A program made the position numbers and the translations under genes. Shown piece by piece: positions 6,440 to 12,130 of a DNA stretch of 19,528 nt; within the stretch, counting starts at the first letter, position 1; every line of letters starts with the position of its first letter. A model generated the notes under the pieces. The model saw only the letters and a list, made by a program, of their open reading frames with translations. It made no database searches and was not told the origin of the DNA. This DNA is from Candidatus Doudnabacteria bacterium (GTDB lineage: Bacteria; Patescibacteriota; Doudnabacteria; UBA920; O2-02-FULL-48-8): positions 1 to 19,528 of the forward strand of contig JACQPC010000088.1 of NCBI GenBank assembly GCA_016207695.1, in the 5' to 3' direction.

Positions 6440-6769
6440 ATGACTGAAGGCCGCGAATCAGAAAATATACTAGGCGCAATGGAAGAATTAAAAGGGCGAG
6501 TTGAGAAGTTTATTAGGGAAATACAAACAGTGGATTGGCACGAAGAACATATCACTCGCTGGAAAGAGCTTTTAAGGTCGGTGGCGTCGTTGAGTGAAGA
6601 GTATAAGCAAAAGCATTTTGATGCCGATTATTATTATGATAGGTTGTCGAAACTCTTGGAACAGCTTGAGGTTTTGGCCATTGTGGGTGACAGCGGAGCA
6701 GTTGACGTTAGGAGACAAAGAATGAAAAAGGAAAAAGCTTTTAAAAAATCGCCAAGATCGACGGGTTGA
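6440..6769 (+). CDS. Unknown helical protein
   Basis: The 109-residue product looks almost entirely alpha-helical and charged: ENILGAMEELKGRVEKFIREIQ, then SVASLSEEYKQKHFDADYYYDRLSKLLEQLEVLAIVG, ending in a basic tail (RRQRMKKEKAFKKSPRSTG). Coiled-coil character is likely in the first and middle parts. ATG 6440 is preferred over GTG 6434 because AGGAG (6429-6433) is then 6 bases away. It begins two bases after the stop of the four-Cys gene. The stop codon overlaps the -35 box of the RNase P RNA promoter. No family is recognised. Confidence 0.72.
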   Translation: MTEGRESENILGAMEELKGRVEKFIREIQTVDWHEEHITRWKELLRSVASLSEEYKQKHFDADYYYDRLSKLLEQLEVLAIVGDSGAVDVRRQRMKKEKAFKKSPRSTG

Positions 6770-6793
6770 CTTTTTGAGGAAAAAGCCTATAAT
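6766..6793 (+). promoter_or_regulatory. Promoter of the RNase P RNA gene
   Basis: TTGACT (6766-6771) and TATAAT (6788-6793) are separated by 16 bases. The expected start near 6800 coincides with the first base of the RNA predicted from its terminal P1 helix. Confidence 0.85.
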
Positions 6794-6799
6794 ATATAG

Positions 6800-7220
6800 G
6801 CTTCTTAGGTAAGCGGGCAGTCGCCCTTGCTCAAAAGCGGGGGAGGAAAGTCCGAACACGTTGGTTGGATGGAATTCTCATGAGTTCATGCAACCTCAAG
6901 TAGCGGGTAACGCCCGTCGTTGCGTTCTTTCACAAAAAAGAACGGATAGAGTTGCGAACAGTGACGCCGTGAACCACAAAGGGTTCATGGCGCCCTAAAT
7001 CCGAACGTAAGTGAGTGGTTTAGGGCGAATCTCGTAGCAATACGGGAGTGAAACGGCTAAATACTTACTTGACAGTGCAATACCGAATAGGGCTGGTCGA
7101 ATGACCGGCCGGGTAGGTAGCTAGAATCCTGCAGCAATGCGGGATCAAGATAGATGACTGCCTCCTCCAATGCAATTTGGAGACAGACAGAATTCGGCTT
7201 ACAGTTTGCCTGGGAAGCAT
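6800..7220 (+). ncRNA. rnpB: RNase P RNA (bacterial type A-like)
   Basis: This is the catalytic RNA that removes tRNA 5' leaders. Conserved elements are visible: GGGGGAGGAAAGTCCG near the 5' end (P4 strand, CR-I), GCGGGTAACGCCCG, GAGTGAAACGG, GAATAGGG ... CCGGGTAGG, and the 3' block ACAGAATTCGGCTTAC (CR-V). The ends pair as helix P1: GCTTCTTAGGTAA (6800-6812) with TTGCCTGGGAAGC (7206-7218), using wobbles. Between AAACGG and GAATAGGG only about 30 bases remain. The P13/P14 arms of E. coli appear absent, and the GGUAA that binds the tRNA CCA end is replaced by GGCTAAAT. The gene has its own promoter and terminator. Exact 3' end is approximate. Confidence 0.95.
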
Positions 7221-7252
7221 AAAAAAATCACCAATTCTTTGGTGGTTTTTTT
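7221..7252 (+). terminator. Terminator of rnpB, usable from both strands
   Basis: A 14-bp stem, seven A then TCACCAA (7221-7234), pairs with TTGGTGG then seven T (7239-7252) around TTCT, with one G-U pair. The A-tract gives a U-run on the opposite strand, so it can also stop transcripts of the converging purF gene. Confidence 0.9.
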
Positions 7253-7264
7253 GTTTGGGGTGGG

Positions 7265-7304
7265 GGTCAGCCGGCATGCGCGGGGAGCACATGACCGGCT
7301 GACC
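7265..7304 (-). repeat. Strong hairpin just after the purF stop
   Basis: GGTCAGCCGG (7265-7274) and CCGGCTGACC (7295-7304) pair perfectly over 10 bp, and inner CATG/CATG pairing can extend the stem with one bulged A. It lies 10 bases past the purF stop. No T-tract follows on the minus strand until the rnpB terminator, so it may be an mRNA 3' stabiliser. Confidence 0.6.
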
Positions 7305-7314
7305 TGCATGACCA

Positions 7315-8742
7315 TCACCCCTGGGAGGGTTTGAGTGGGATGACGGTTCGTCTTCGTTCGGGCAGGCCGTCTTGGTTCAGCCCTAGCATTTCGAGTACCG
7401 GATGTTTGTTCGTGTAGCACGAAGTGCAGAACAAATCCTGGTGCGGTGCTACGGCTGCCAAGAGGTTGGGGAGCGTATTGTAGGTAAGTGTATCGGCTTG
7501 GATGACTTCGCAAATTTCGTCTGCGTGCGAAACGGCGAGAAGTTCTTTACGCCGCGGGGTATCCACGCCGTAGAAGCAAGGTGAGATGCTCGGCGGACAG
7601 CTAATTACCACATGTACTTCCTTTGCCTCGCCGATGTTTCGAACCATGCTGACGATTTTGTGCATCGTCGTGCCCCGCACAATCGAGTCGTCGACCAAAA
7701 TCACGCGACGGCCGCGCATCAGATGCACGATCGGCAGGAGCTTTTCCTCAACGCTATTTTCGCGGTCCGATTGGATCGGGGCGATAAACGTGCGACCGAC
7801 GTATTGGTTGCGGACGAGCGCCCATTCGATAGGAATTCCCGAAGCCTCGGAGTAGCCAATCCCAGCATGAATGCCTGAATTGGGGATCGGCACGACAATG
7901 TCCGCCTCGATCTTTCTGACTGATGCTAAGGACCGTCCGAGGTTGCGACGGACTTGCTCAACGTGAAGGCCGAAGGTCTTGCTGTCTGGACGTGAAAAAT
8001 ACACATGTTCGAACACACACTGCAGCCGGTGGTCGGCATGGAAGACGATATCAGAGTGGACCCCATCGTCGTCCACAATGATCATTTCTCCTGGCTCAAC
8101 ATCACGCAGTTCACTGACTCTACTACCAGTCATCATCTGAAGTTGCCTGAAGGCACAATCTTCAGAAGCAATGACGGTTGTTCCGCCGACTTTACCGACC
8201 ATCAGTGGGCGAAATCCCCAGGGATCTCGCATCGCCACGAGCTTGTCTTGCGTCATGACGATTAGCGCAAAGGCTGTTTGGAGCCTTTTACCCACTTCAA
8301 TCAGCCGATCTTTAAGCTTGGATCGGTTAGAACGGCAGTAGAGATGGAGAAACAGTTCCGTATCTGACGTTGTGTCGAACTTAGAGCCCAGTTGCATCAT
8401 CAGGCTTCTCTCTCGTCGCTGGTCCACGAAGTTGCCATTATGGACGACGGTTACTTGGCCATGCAGGCAGTCTGTCCACAGCGGCTGCGCTTCTTGGATC
8501 CGGCTTTTCCCAGCCGTTGAGTAGCGAGTGTGGCCAATCGCCATATACCCTAGTAGTTCTAATAGCGTTTCGTCCGTTAAATTTTTGACGTATCCTAAGA
8601 CGGTTTTGACCCGGATGTCTGTCCCGTCGCTGACCGCGATTCCTGCTGACTCTTGCCCTCGGTGCTGCAAGGCAGCAGAAAGGGCTCGGCGAACGCATTT
8701 TGCGGCCTCAAGCGTTCCGTAGACTCCTACCACTGCGCACAT
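7315..8742 (-). CDS. purF: Amidophosphoribosyltransferase (PurF)
   Basis: PurF makes phosphoribosylamine from PRPP and glutamine, the first step of de novo purine synthesis. The 475-residue product begins MCAVVGVYG, so Cys2 is ready as the N-terminal glutaminase nucleophile with no propeptide. The glutaminase domain shows HTRYST (71-76), HNGN (101-104) and SDTE (126-129). The transferase domain carries the PRPP loop VILVDDSIVRGTT (347-359). Cys242, Cys389 (SPCFYG), Cys439 and Cys442 match the four [4Fe-4S] ligands of B. subtilis PurF. AAGGAG lies 9-14 bases before the start. No other purine gene is in the window. Base composition looks higher in GC than neighbours (34 of 60 at 7441-7500), consistent with a different origin. 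Confidence 0.97.
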   Translation of the reverse strand: MCAVVGVYGTLEAAKCVRRALSAALQHRGQESAGIAVSDGTDIRVKTVLGYVKNLTDETLLELLGYMAIGHTRYSTAGKSRIQEAQPLWTDCLHGQVTVVHNGNFVDQRRERSLMMQLGSKFDTTSDTELFLHLYCRSNRSKLKDRLIEVGKRLQTAFALIVMTQDKLVAMRDPWGFRPLMVGKVGGTTVIASEDCAFRQLQMMTGSRVSELRDVEPGEMIIVDDDGVHSDIVFHADHRLQCVFEHVYFSRPDSKTFGLHVEQVRRNLGRSLASVRKIEADIVVPIPNSGIHAGIGYSEASGIPIEWALVRNQYVGRTFIAPIQSDRENSVEEKLLPIVHLMRGRRVILVDDSIVRGTTMHKIVSMVRNIGEAKEVHVVISCPPSISPCFYGVDTPRRKELLAVSHADEICEVIQADTLTYNTLPNLLAAVAPHQDLFCTSCYTNKHPVLEMLGLNQDGLPERRRTVIPLKPSQG

Positions 8743-8804
8743 AAGGGCTTCTCCTTGAATGAAGACGTTTGATTCCTCCGTTGATTTCGTGAAGAGAGCT
8801 TATT

Positions 8805-8834
8805 ATTTTATCATATGCTGCGAGTATTGACCAA
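8805..8834 (-). promoter_or_regulatory. Possible purF promoter
   Basis: On the minus strand TTGGTC (8834-8829) and TAAAAT (8810-8805) are 18 bases apart. The -35 box overlaps the -35 box of the divergent promoter on the plus strand. It is weaker than the other promoters listed. Its start would leave a leader of about 55 bases before purF. Confidence 0.4.
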
Positions 8835-8855
8835 AAGAGGCGGATTGTGTATACT
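8827..8855 (+). promoter_or_regulatory. Promoter of the RRM protein gene
   Basis: TTGACC (8827-8832), a 17-base spacer and TATACT (8850-8855) give a near-consensus promoter. Transcription from about 8862 leaves a leader of about 117 bases, the longest in the window. It includes the hairpin at 8872-8898. Confidence 0.75.
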
Positions 8856-8871
8856 GTCAACGTTTCCTTTA

Positions 8872-8898
8872 TCCGCCTACGCCAAAGGCTTCGGCGGA
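8872..8898 (+). repeat. GC-rich palindrome in the leader of the RRM gene
   Basis: TCCGCC (8872-8877) pairs with GGCGGA (8893-8898), with an inner GCC/GGC stem around AAA. The motif TCCGCCTACGCCAAAGGC resembles GC-rich palindromes often scattered between genes in CPR genomes, but no second copy is in this window. Confidence 0.55.
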
Positions 8899-8978
8899 CG
8901 AAGTCGAAGGGAAGCACATTAAAAGCAACAATAGGGGTTCGTATATTAAGTGCGTTTCCCTTTGTTTGAAGGTTATAA

Positions 8979-9299
8979 ATGGCAAAGAAGCTATTTGTAG
9001 GGGGTTTACCCTACTCAACCACCGATGATCAGCTGAAGGAGCATTTCTCCGCAGCCGGCACCGTGGTTTCCGCCCAAGTCATCACCGATAAGTTTTCGGG
9101 ACGATCCAAAGGCTTTGGTTTTATCGAAATGTCCTCTGATGAGGAAGCCGATAAAGCAATCCAAATGTTCAATGGAGCAGACTTTGGCGGTCGTTCGCTC
9201 GCTGTCAACGAAGCCAGACCAAAGACCGAAGGCCCACGCGGCGGCGGTCGAGGTTTTGGCGGCGGTGGCAGGGGCGGATTTGGTCGCAGAGATGAATAA
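8979..9299 (+). CDS. RRM-type glycine-rich RNA-binding protein
   Basis: This 106-residue protein has one RNA recognition motif (residues about 3-80) with RNP2 LFVGGLPY (5-12) and RNP1 KGFGFIEM (44-51), which present aromatic side chains to single-stranded RNA. A Gly/Arg-rich tail (GGGRGFGGGGRGGFGRRDE) follows. The same build is known in cyanobacterial and plant glycine-rich RNA-binding proteins, some of them cold-induced. GAAGG lies 7-11 bases before the ATG. The gene is monocistronic, with its own promoter, long leader and terminator. The long structured leader suggests post-transcriptional control, which is an inference. Confidence 0.95.
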   Translation: MAKKLFVGGLPYSTTDDQLKEHFSAAGTVVSAQVITDKFSGRSKGFGFIEMSSDEEADKAIQMFNGADFGGRSLAVNEARPKTEGPRGGGRGFGGGGRGGFGRRDE

Positions 9300-9313
9300 T
9301 CTTTCCTGATTAC

Positions 9314-9346
9314 AAAAAACTCCCGTTGAAAAACGGGAGTTTTTTT
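9314..9346 (+). terminator. Terminator of the RRM gene, containing the next promoter's -35
   Basis: AAAAAACTCCCGTT (9314-9327) pairs with AACGGGAGTTTTTT (9332-9345) around the tetraloop GAAA, with a T-run. The loop and the end of the 5' arm form TTGAAA (9326-9331), which also fits as -35 of the next promoter. Confidence 0.9.
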
Positions 9347-9354
9347 GGTAGAAT
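9326..9354 (+). promoter_or_regulatory. Promoter of the sugar transferase gene, nested in a terminator
   Basis: TTGAAA (9326-9331) and TAGAAT (9349-9354) are 17 bases apart. Seven bases past the -10 is 9361, one base before the ATG at 9362, predicting a leaderless or nearly leaderless mRNA. Confidence 0.6.
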
Positions 9355-9361
9355 GGAAGCA

Positions 9362-10783
9362 ATGAAAAGGTCTGAACTGCTGTTCAATCTTATATCAATC
9401 CTAGTGGATTTTTTGATGGTAATGCTTTCCGGCATTGCTGCTTTTTATTTCCGTTTTCGCTTGGAAGAAGTCAGGCCGATTCTTTATAACTTGCAAATTG
9501 CTGACTACCTGCGAGTGTTATTTTTGGTAAGTCCCTTGATTATTTTATTGTTGGCCGCGGCCGGGCTTTATAACTTGAAAGGCACGCGGAGGCTGGCGCA
9601 CGAACTTTACAAGATTGTGTTGGCCATTTCTTCAGGACTTCTGTTGGTGGTTATTCTCTTCTTTTTCAACCAAACGGTGTTTCCATCCCGCTTGATCATT
9701 TTGTTGTCTTGGGCTCTGGCCATTGTATTGGTGAGTATAGGCCGCGTCTTGCTTCGGATTGTGCAAATAAGCGCCCTGAAGCGGGGCGTGGGCCTGCATA
9801 AACTGGTGGTGATTGATTTGACTGATAATCCTTCGGCCACTTTGGTTTCAGAAATCAAGAGCCGTCCGGAATTGGGATATAAGATTGTCGGGATCGTTAA
9901 TTACCGGGAAGGGGACGCGGATTTAATTGCTCGACTGGAAGATTTGCGCAAATCCTCCGGCATTGACGATATGTTGCAAGTTAATCCTGCAATTCCCCAT
10001 GACGTGAATAATCGTCTTTTGCAATTTTGCCGCGACTATGGCATCAAGTTCAATTTTGTTCCGGACCTGTTTGAAACTTCCAAAACCGCGGTGGATATAG
10101 AAACCATTGCCGGCGTGCCGATTATTGTCCTCAAAGGCACTCCGCTTGAGGGATGGGGGAGAGTTATCAAAAGATTCGTGGATATTGTAATTTCATTTTT
10201 AGGGTTGGTTATTTCAAGCCCGATTTTTTTACTGACCGCTTTGGCAATCAGGCTGGAGTCAAAAGGCCCGGTCTTTTTTCATCAGCCCCGCGCCGCGGGC
10301 TTAGGTTCTTTTGAGTGCTACAAGTTCCGGTCCATGTATTATGAAATGAGCGAAGGAACAGAATCCGGCGATAAACTTCGGGAAGAGCTGGAGAAACAAA
10401 ATGCGAGGCTTGGGCCATTCGTCAAAATAAGAAATGATCCGCGAGTAACCAAGGTCGGTAAGTTTATCCGACGAACTAAAATCGATGAGCTGCCGCAGTT
10501 TTGGCACATCCTGCGCGGGCAGATGAGTTTGGTCGGCCCTCGTGTGCACATGGTTAAGGAAGTCGAAAAGTTTCAGGACAATTATAAGAAGATTTTTATC
10601 ATCAAGCCGGGCGCTACCGGCTTGACTCAAATTACCCAAGCCTACAATCCGGAACTGTCATTCGAGGAAGAAATTCGCCTAGATACTTTCTACATCGAAA
10701 ACTGGTCCATCTGGCTTGACTTTTATATTATTTTTAAGACCATTTTGATCTTGTTGGGTCAAAAGCCTAAAGTTGATTATTAG
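9362..10783 (+). CDS. Polyprenyl-phosphate glycosylphosphotransferase (WbaP/PssY-like)
   Basis: The enzyme moves a sugar phosphate from a nucleotide sugar to undecaprenyl phosphate, the first membrane step of exopolysaccharide or surface glycan assembly. The 473-residue product has about four N-terminal transmembrane helices (residues about 6-30, 50-70, 82-103, 110-130) and a central Rossmann-like region (about 145-240). A further hydrophobic segment (about 272-296) precedes the bacterial sugar transferase domain. That domain contains KGPVFFHQPRAG-like sequence, CYKFRSM, the catalytic KIDELPQF (Asp375-Glu376), RGQMSLVGPR and KPGATGLTQI. ATG 9362 is preferred over ATG 9353 because the latter lies in the -10 box. 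The sugar cannot be told from sequence. Confidence 0.93.
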   Translation: MKRSELLFNLISILVDFLMVMLSGIAAFYFRFRLEEVRPILYNLQIADYLRVLFLVSPLIILLLAAAGLYNLKGTRRLAHELYKIVLAISSGLLLVVILFFFNQTVFPSRLIILLSWALAIVLVSIGRVLLRIVQISALKRGVGLHKLVVIDLTDNPSATLVSEIKSRPELGYKIVGIVNYREGDADLIARLEDLRKSSGIDDMLQVNPAIPHDVNNRLLQFCRDYGIKFNFVPDLFETSKTAVDIETIAGVPIIVLKGTPLEGWGRVIKRFVDIVISFLGLVISSPIFLLTALAIRLESKGPVFFHQPRAAGLGSFECYKFRSMYYEMSEGTESGDKLREELEKQNARLGPFVKIRNDPRVTKVGKFIRRTKIDELPQFWHILRGQMSLVGPRVHMVKEVEKFQDNYKKIFIIKPGATGLTQITQAYNPELSFEEEIRLDTFYIENWSIWLDFYIIFKTILILLGQKPKVDY

Positions 10784-10786
10784 TGT

Positions 10787-11389
10787 ATGACTTCAATTCC
10801 CTTTGAATCTGTTGCAATTAAGGAAAATAATGAACCGTTGGTAGATTTAAATAAATATCCATTCATCTTGGAGCCAGTTTATTTTAAACAGGGATTCGCA
10901 GATTCGGACAAAATGCTTTTGCGGTTAAGCGTAGCCGAAAAATTACTGACAATTCAGAAAAAATTAAAGAGATATCGGTTTAAGATATGGGACGGATATA
11001 GGCCACGGAGGGTTCAAAAAAATATTTATGATAAGTATGTCGTCGAATTGAAAGATCAGACTGAAACTTTTATTACGTCAGCGGACAATCCAGCAAGAGT
11101 TCCTCCGCATGCAACCGGAGGAGCAGCAGATTTAACCTTAGTGGATGAAGTTGGTGCAGAACTTAACATGGGTACAAAGTTTGATCACTTTGGTCCAGAA
11201 GCTGCTGCTTTTTATTTCGACGGCAAAAATGATATCGTATCCGAGAATCGAAAGATTCTTAGAGAAGCTTTAATAGTGGAAGACTTCCGCTATGATGCTG
11301 ACGAATGGTGGCATTTCGACTACGGCAACCAGCTTTGGGCCCTTGAGCTCAAAAAGTCTTACGCTATTTACGGTGAAATAAATCAGTAG
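10787..11389 (+). CDS. D-alanyl-D-alanine dipeptidase, VanX/DdpX-like (M15D)
   Basis: M15 zinc peptidases of this group cleave free D-Ala-D-Ala. The 200-residue product shows DGYRP (69-73, with the family's transition-state Arg72), the zinc motif H108-ATGGAA-D115, and E173-W-W-H176, which supply the ligands His108, Asp115 and His176 and the catalytic Glu173. There is no signal peptide, consistent with a cytoplasmic enzyme that recycles or limits D-Ala-D-Ala. No vanH/vanA partners are nearby, so resistance should not be assumed. It follows the sugar transferase by three bases, with no SD. Part of the gene is AT-rich (17 GC of 60 at 10801-10860). Confidence 0.92.
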   Translation: MTSIPFESVAIKENNEPLVDLNKYPFILEPVYFKQGFADSDKMLLRLSVAEKLLTIQKKLKRYRFKIWDGYRPRRVQKNIYDKYVVELKDQTETFITSADNPARVPPHATGGAADLTLVDEVGAELNMGTKFDHFGPEAAAFYFDGKNDIVSENRKILREALIVEDFRYDADEWWHFDYGNQLWALELKKSYAIYGEINQ

Positions 11390-11396
11390 GTTTGAT

Positions 11397-11422
11397 ACTT
11401 GCTTACTGGCCCGTAAGCCAGT
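11397..11422 (+). promoter_or_regulatory. 26-bp palindrome, candidate operator (copy 1)
   Basis: Arms ACTTGCTTAC (11397-11406) and GTAAGCCAGT (11413-11422) have one mismatch and flank TGGCCC. It lies between the proposed -35 and -10 of the TrpR-like gene. Copy 2 at 11956 differs at two of 26 positions. Confidence 0.65.
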
Positions 11423-11427
11423 AGAAT
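11399..11427 (+). promoter_or_regulatory. Promoter of the TrpR-like gene
   Basis: TTGCTT (11399-11404), 17 bases, TAGAAT (11422-11427). The -10 matches that of the infA and sugar transferase promoters. The spacer is almost wholly the palindrome, so a protein bound there would block RNA polymerase. Confidence 0.55.
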
Positions 11428-11457
11428 AAGCTTAGGCAATTAAACTGATTTAAAATT

Positions 11458-11949
11458 ATGACTAAACTATCTCGAAGACCAATGGACCCAAATGATATGG
11501 GTTTTTATATCAATAATTTGTGGAATGCATTTATTCTAATGAATTCAAAAGAAGAAATTCGGGAGTTGTTTAAAGATTTATTTACGCATACAGAATATAA
11601 AATGTTTGCTAAGAGGCTAGAAATAGCCAGACGCCTTTTAGAAGGCAATAGTTATGATCAAATCAAGGAAACTCTTAAGGTTACGGAGAAACCTATTGCG
11701 TCTATGAGCAATATCCTTGCCAATTCCGGTAACGGCCTTAAAAACGCTCATGCAAAATTAAAAATATTAGAAAAGGGTTTTCAAAGAAAGAGAGACGTCA
11801 AACAAGACAGATTAGAACATCCGCTTAGAAGAAAAATGCCGGGTGAAACGGCTTTACCTGATTTGATAGCAGGAAGCGCTATGGCTATTCATGGCTTGGT
11901 AAAAAATAAACTTAAAAAAGCTTCTGCTAGGAAGTTTTTATCTGTTTAG
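11458..11949 (+). CDS. TrpR/YerC-like DNA-binding regulator
   Basis: This 163-residue protein contains the TrpR-superfamily core at about 33-92: EIRELFKDLFTHTEYKMFAKRLEIARRLLEGNSYDQIKETLKV. SYDQIKETLKV and IASMSNIL form the helix-turn-helix (about 65-88). The recognition helix region (TEKPIASMSNIL) departs from the usual T-I-S-R-x-N pattern of YerC proteins. A basic C-terminal extension (about 100-163) goes beyond the usual length of about 100. No SD precedes ATG 11458. The gene is flanked by near-identical palindromes, the first inside its promoter, which suggests autoregulation. The effector is unknown; tryptophan should not be assumed, since no trp gene is present. Confidence 0.85.
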   Translation: MTKLSRRPMDPNDMGFYINNLWNAFILMNSKEEIRELFKDLFTHTEYKMFAKRLEIARRLLEGNSYDQIKETLKVTEKPIASMSNILANSGNGLKNAHAKLKILEKGFQRKRDVKQDRLEHPLRRKMPGETALPDLIAGSAMAIHGLVKNKLKKASARKFLSV

Positions 11950-11955
11950 TTTAAG

Positions 11956-11981
11956 ACTTCCTTACTGGCCCGTAAGCAAGT
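11956..11981 (+). promoter_or_regulatory. 26-bp palindrome, candidate operator (copy 2)
   Basis: Arms ACTTCCTTAC (11956-11965) and GTAAGCAAGT (11972-11981) have one mismatch and flank TGGCCC. It starts 6 bases after the regulator's stop codon and lies upstream of the vestigial ORF and the glycosyltransferase operon. No good -10 lies at the matching distance here. A role as 3' hairpin of the regulator mRNA is also possible. Confidence 0.6.
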
Positions 11982-12010
11982 GAGTTAATTAATCCTACAA
12001 AGTCTAAAAA

Positions 12011-12130
12011 ATGAAAATTGCGCTTGTGCATGAATTTTTGACCCAGTTGGGCGGGGCGGATCCCGCCTATGGCGGGACCCCGCCTACATTTCATATTTTA
12101 ATAGCTGTGGCGGGGGAGGGTTATATATGA
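12011..12130 (+). pseudogene. Vestigial duplicate of a glycosyltransferase N-terminus
   Basis: An ORF starting at ATG 12011 encodes MKIALVHEFLTQLGGA, the same 16 residues as the start of the gene at 12127. It then runs through a GC-rich palindrome and ends at TGA 12128-12130, overlapping the true start by four bases (ATGA). Over the 50 matching bases there are 13 differences, all synonymous. The remaining 23 residues (DPAYGGTPPTF...) look like translated repeat. The best reading is the remnant of an older gene start; a coupled leader ORF cannot be excluded. Confidence 0.7.
12050..12084 (+). repeat. GC-rich palindrome interrupting the duplicated N-terminus
   Basis: The outer stem GGCGGGG (12050-12056) with CCCCGCC (12078-12084) and the inner stem TCCCGCC (12061-12067) with GGCGGGA (12071-12077) are both perfect, joined by a four-base bulge and closed by TAT. 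The 5' arm uses codons of the vestigial ORF. Confidence 0.7.

Noticed and set aside
6210..6769. Toxin-antitoxin pair
   Set aside because: Size and overlap are suggestive, but neither protein shows a known toxin fold or a DNA-binding motif.
7402..8722. Several plus-strand ORFs of 60-90 codons inside purF
   Set aside because: They lie antisense to a fully conserved enzyme gene, have no SD or domain, and are explained by the GC-rich codons of purF.
10787..11389. Vancomycin resistance locus
   Set aside because: Only a VanX-like dipeptidase is present; no VanH, VanA-type ligase or VanRS nearby. Such enzymes also act in D-Ala-D-Ala recycling.
11397..11981. Insertion sequence bounded by the palindromes
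   Set aside because: The repeats are direct copies of a palindrome, but the enclosed gene is a TrpR-like regulator, not a transposase, and no target-site duplication is visible.
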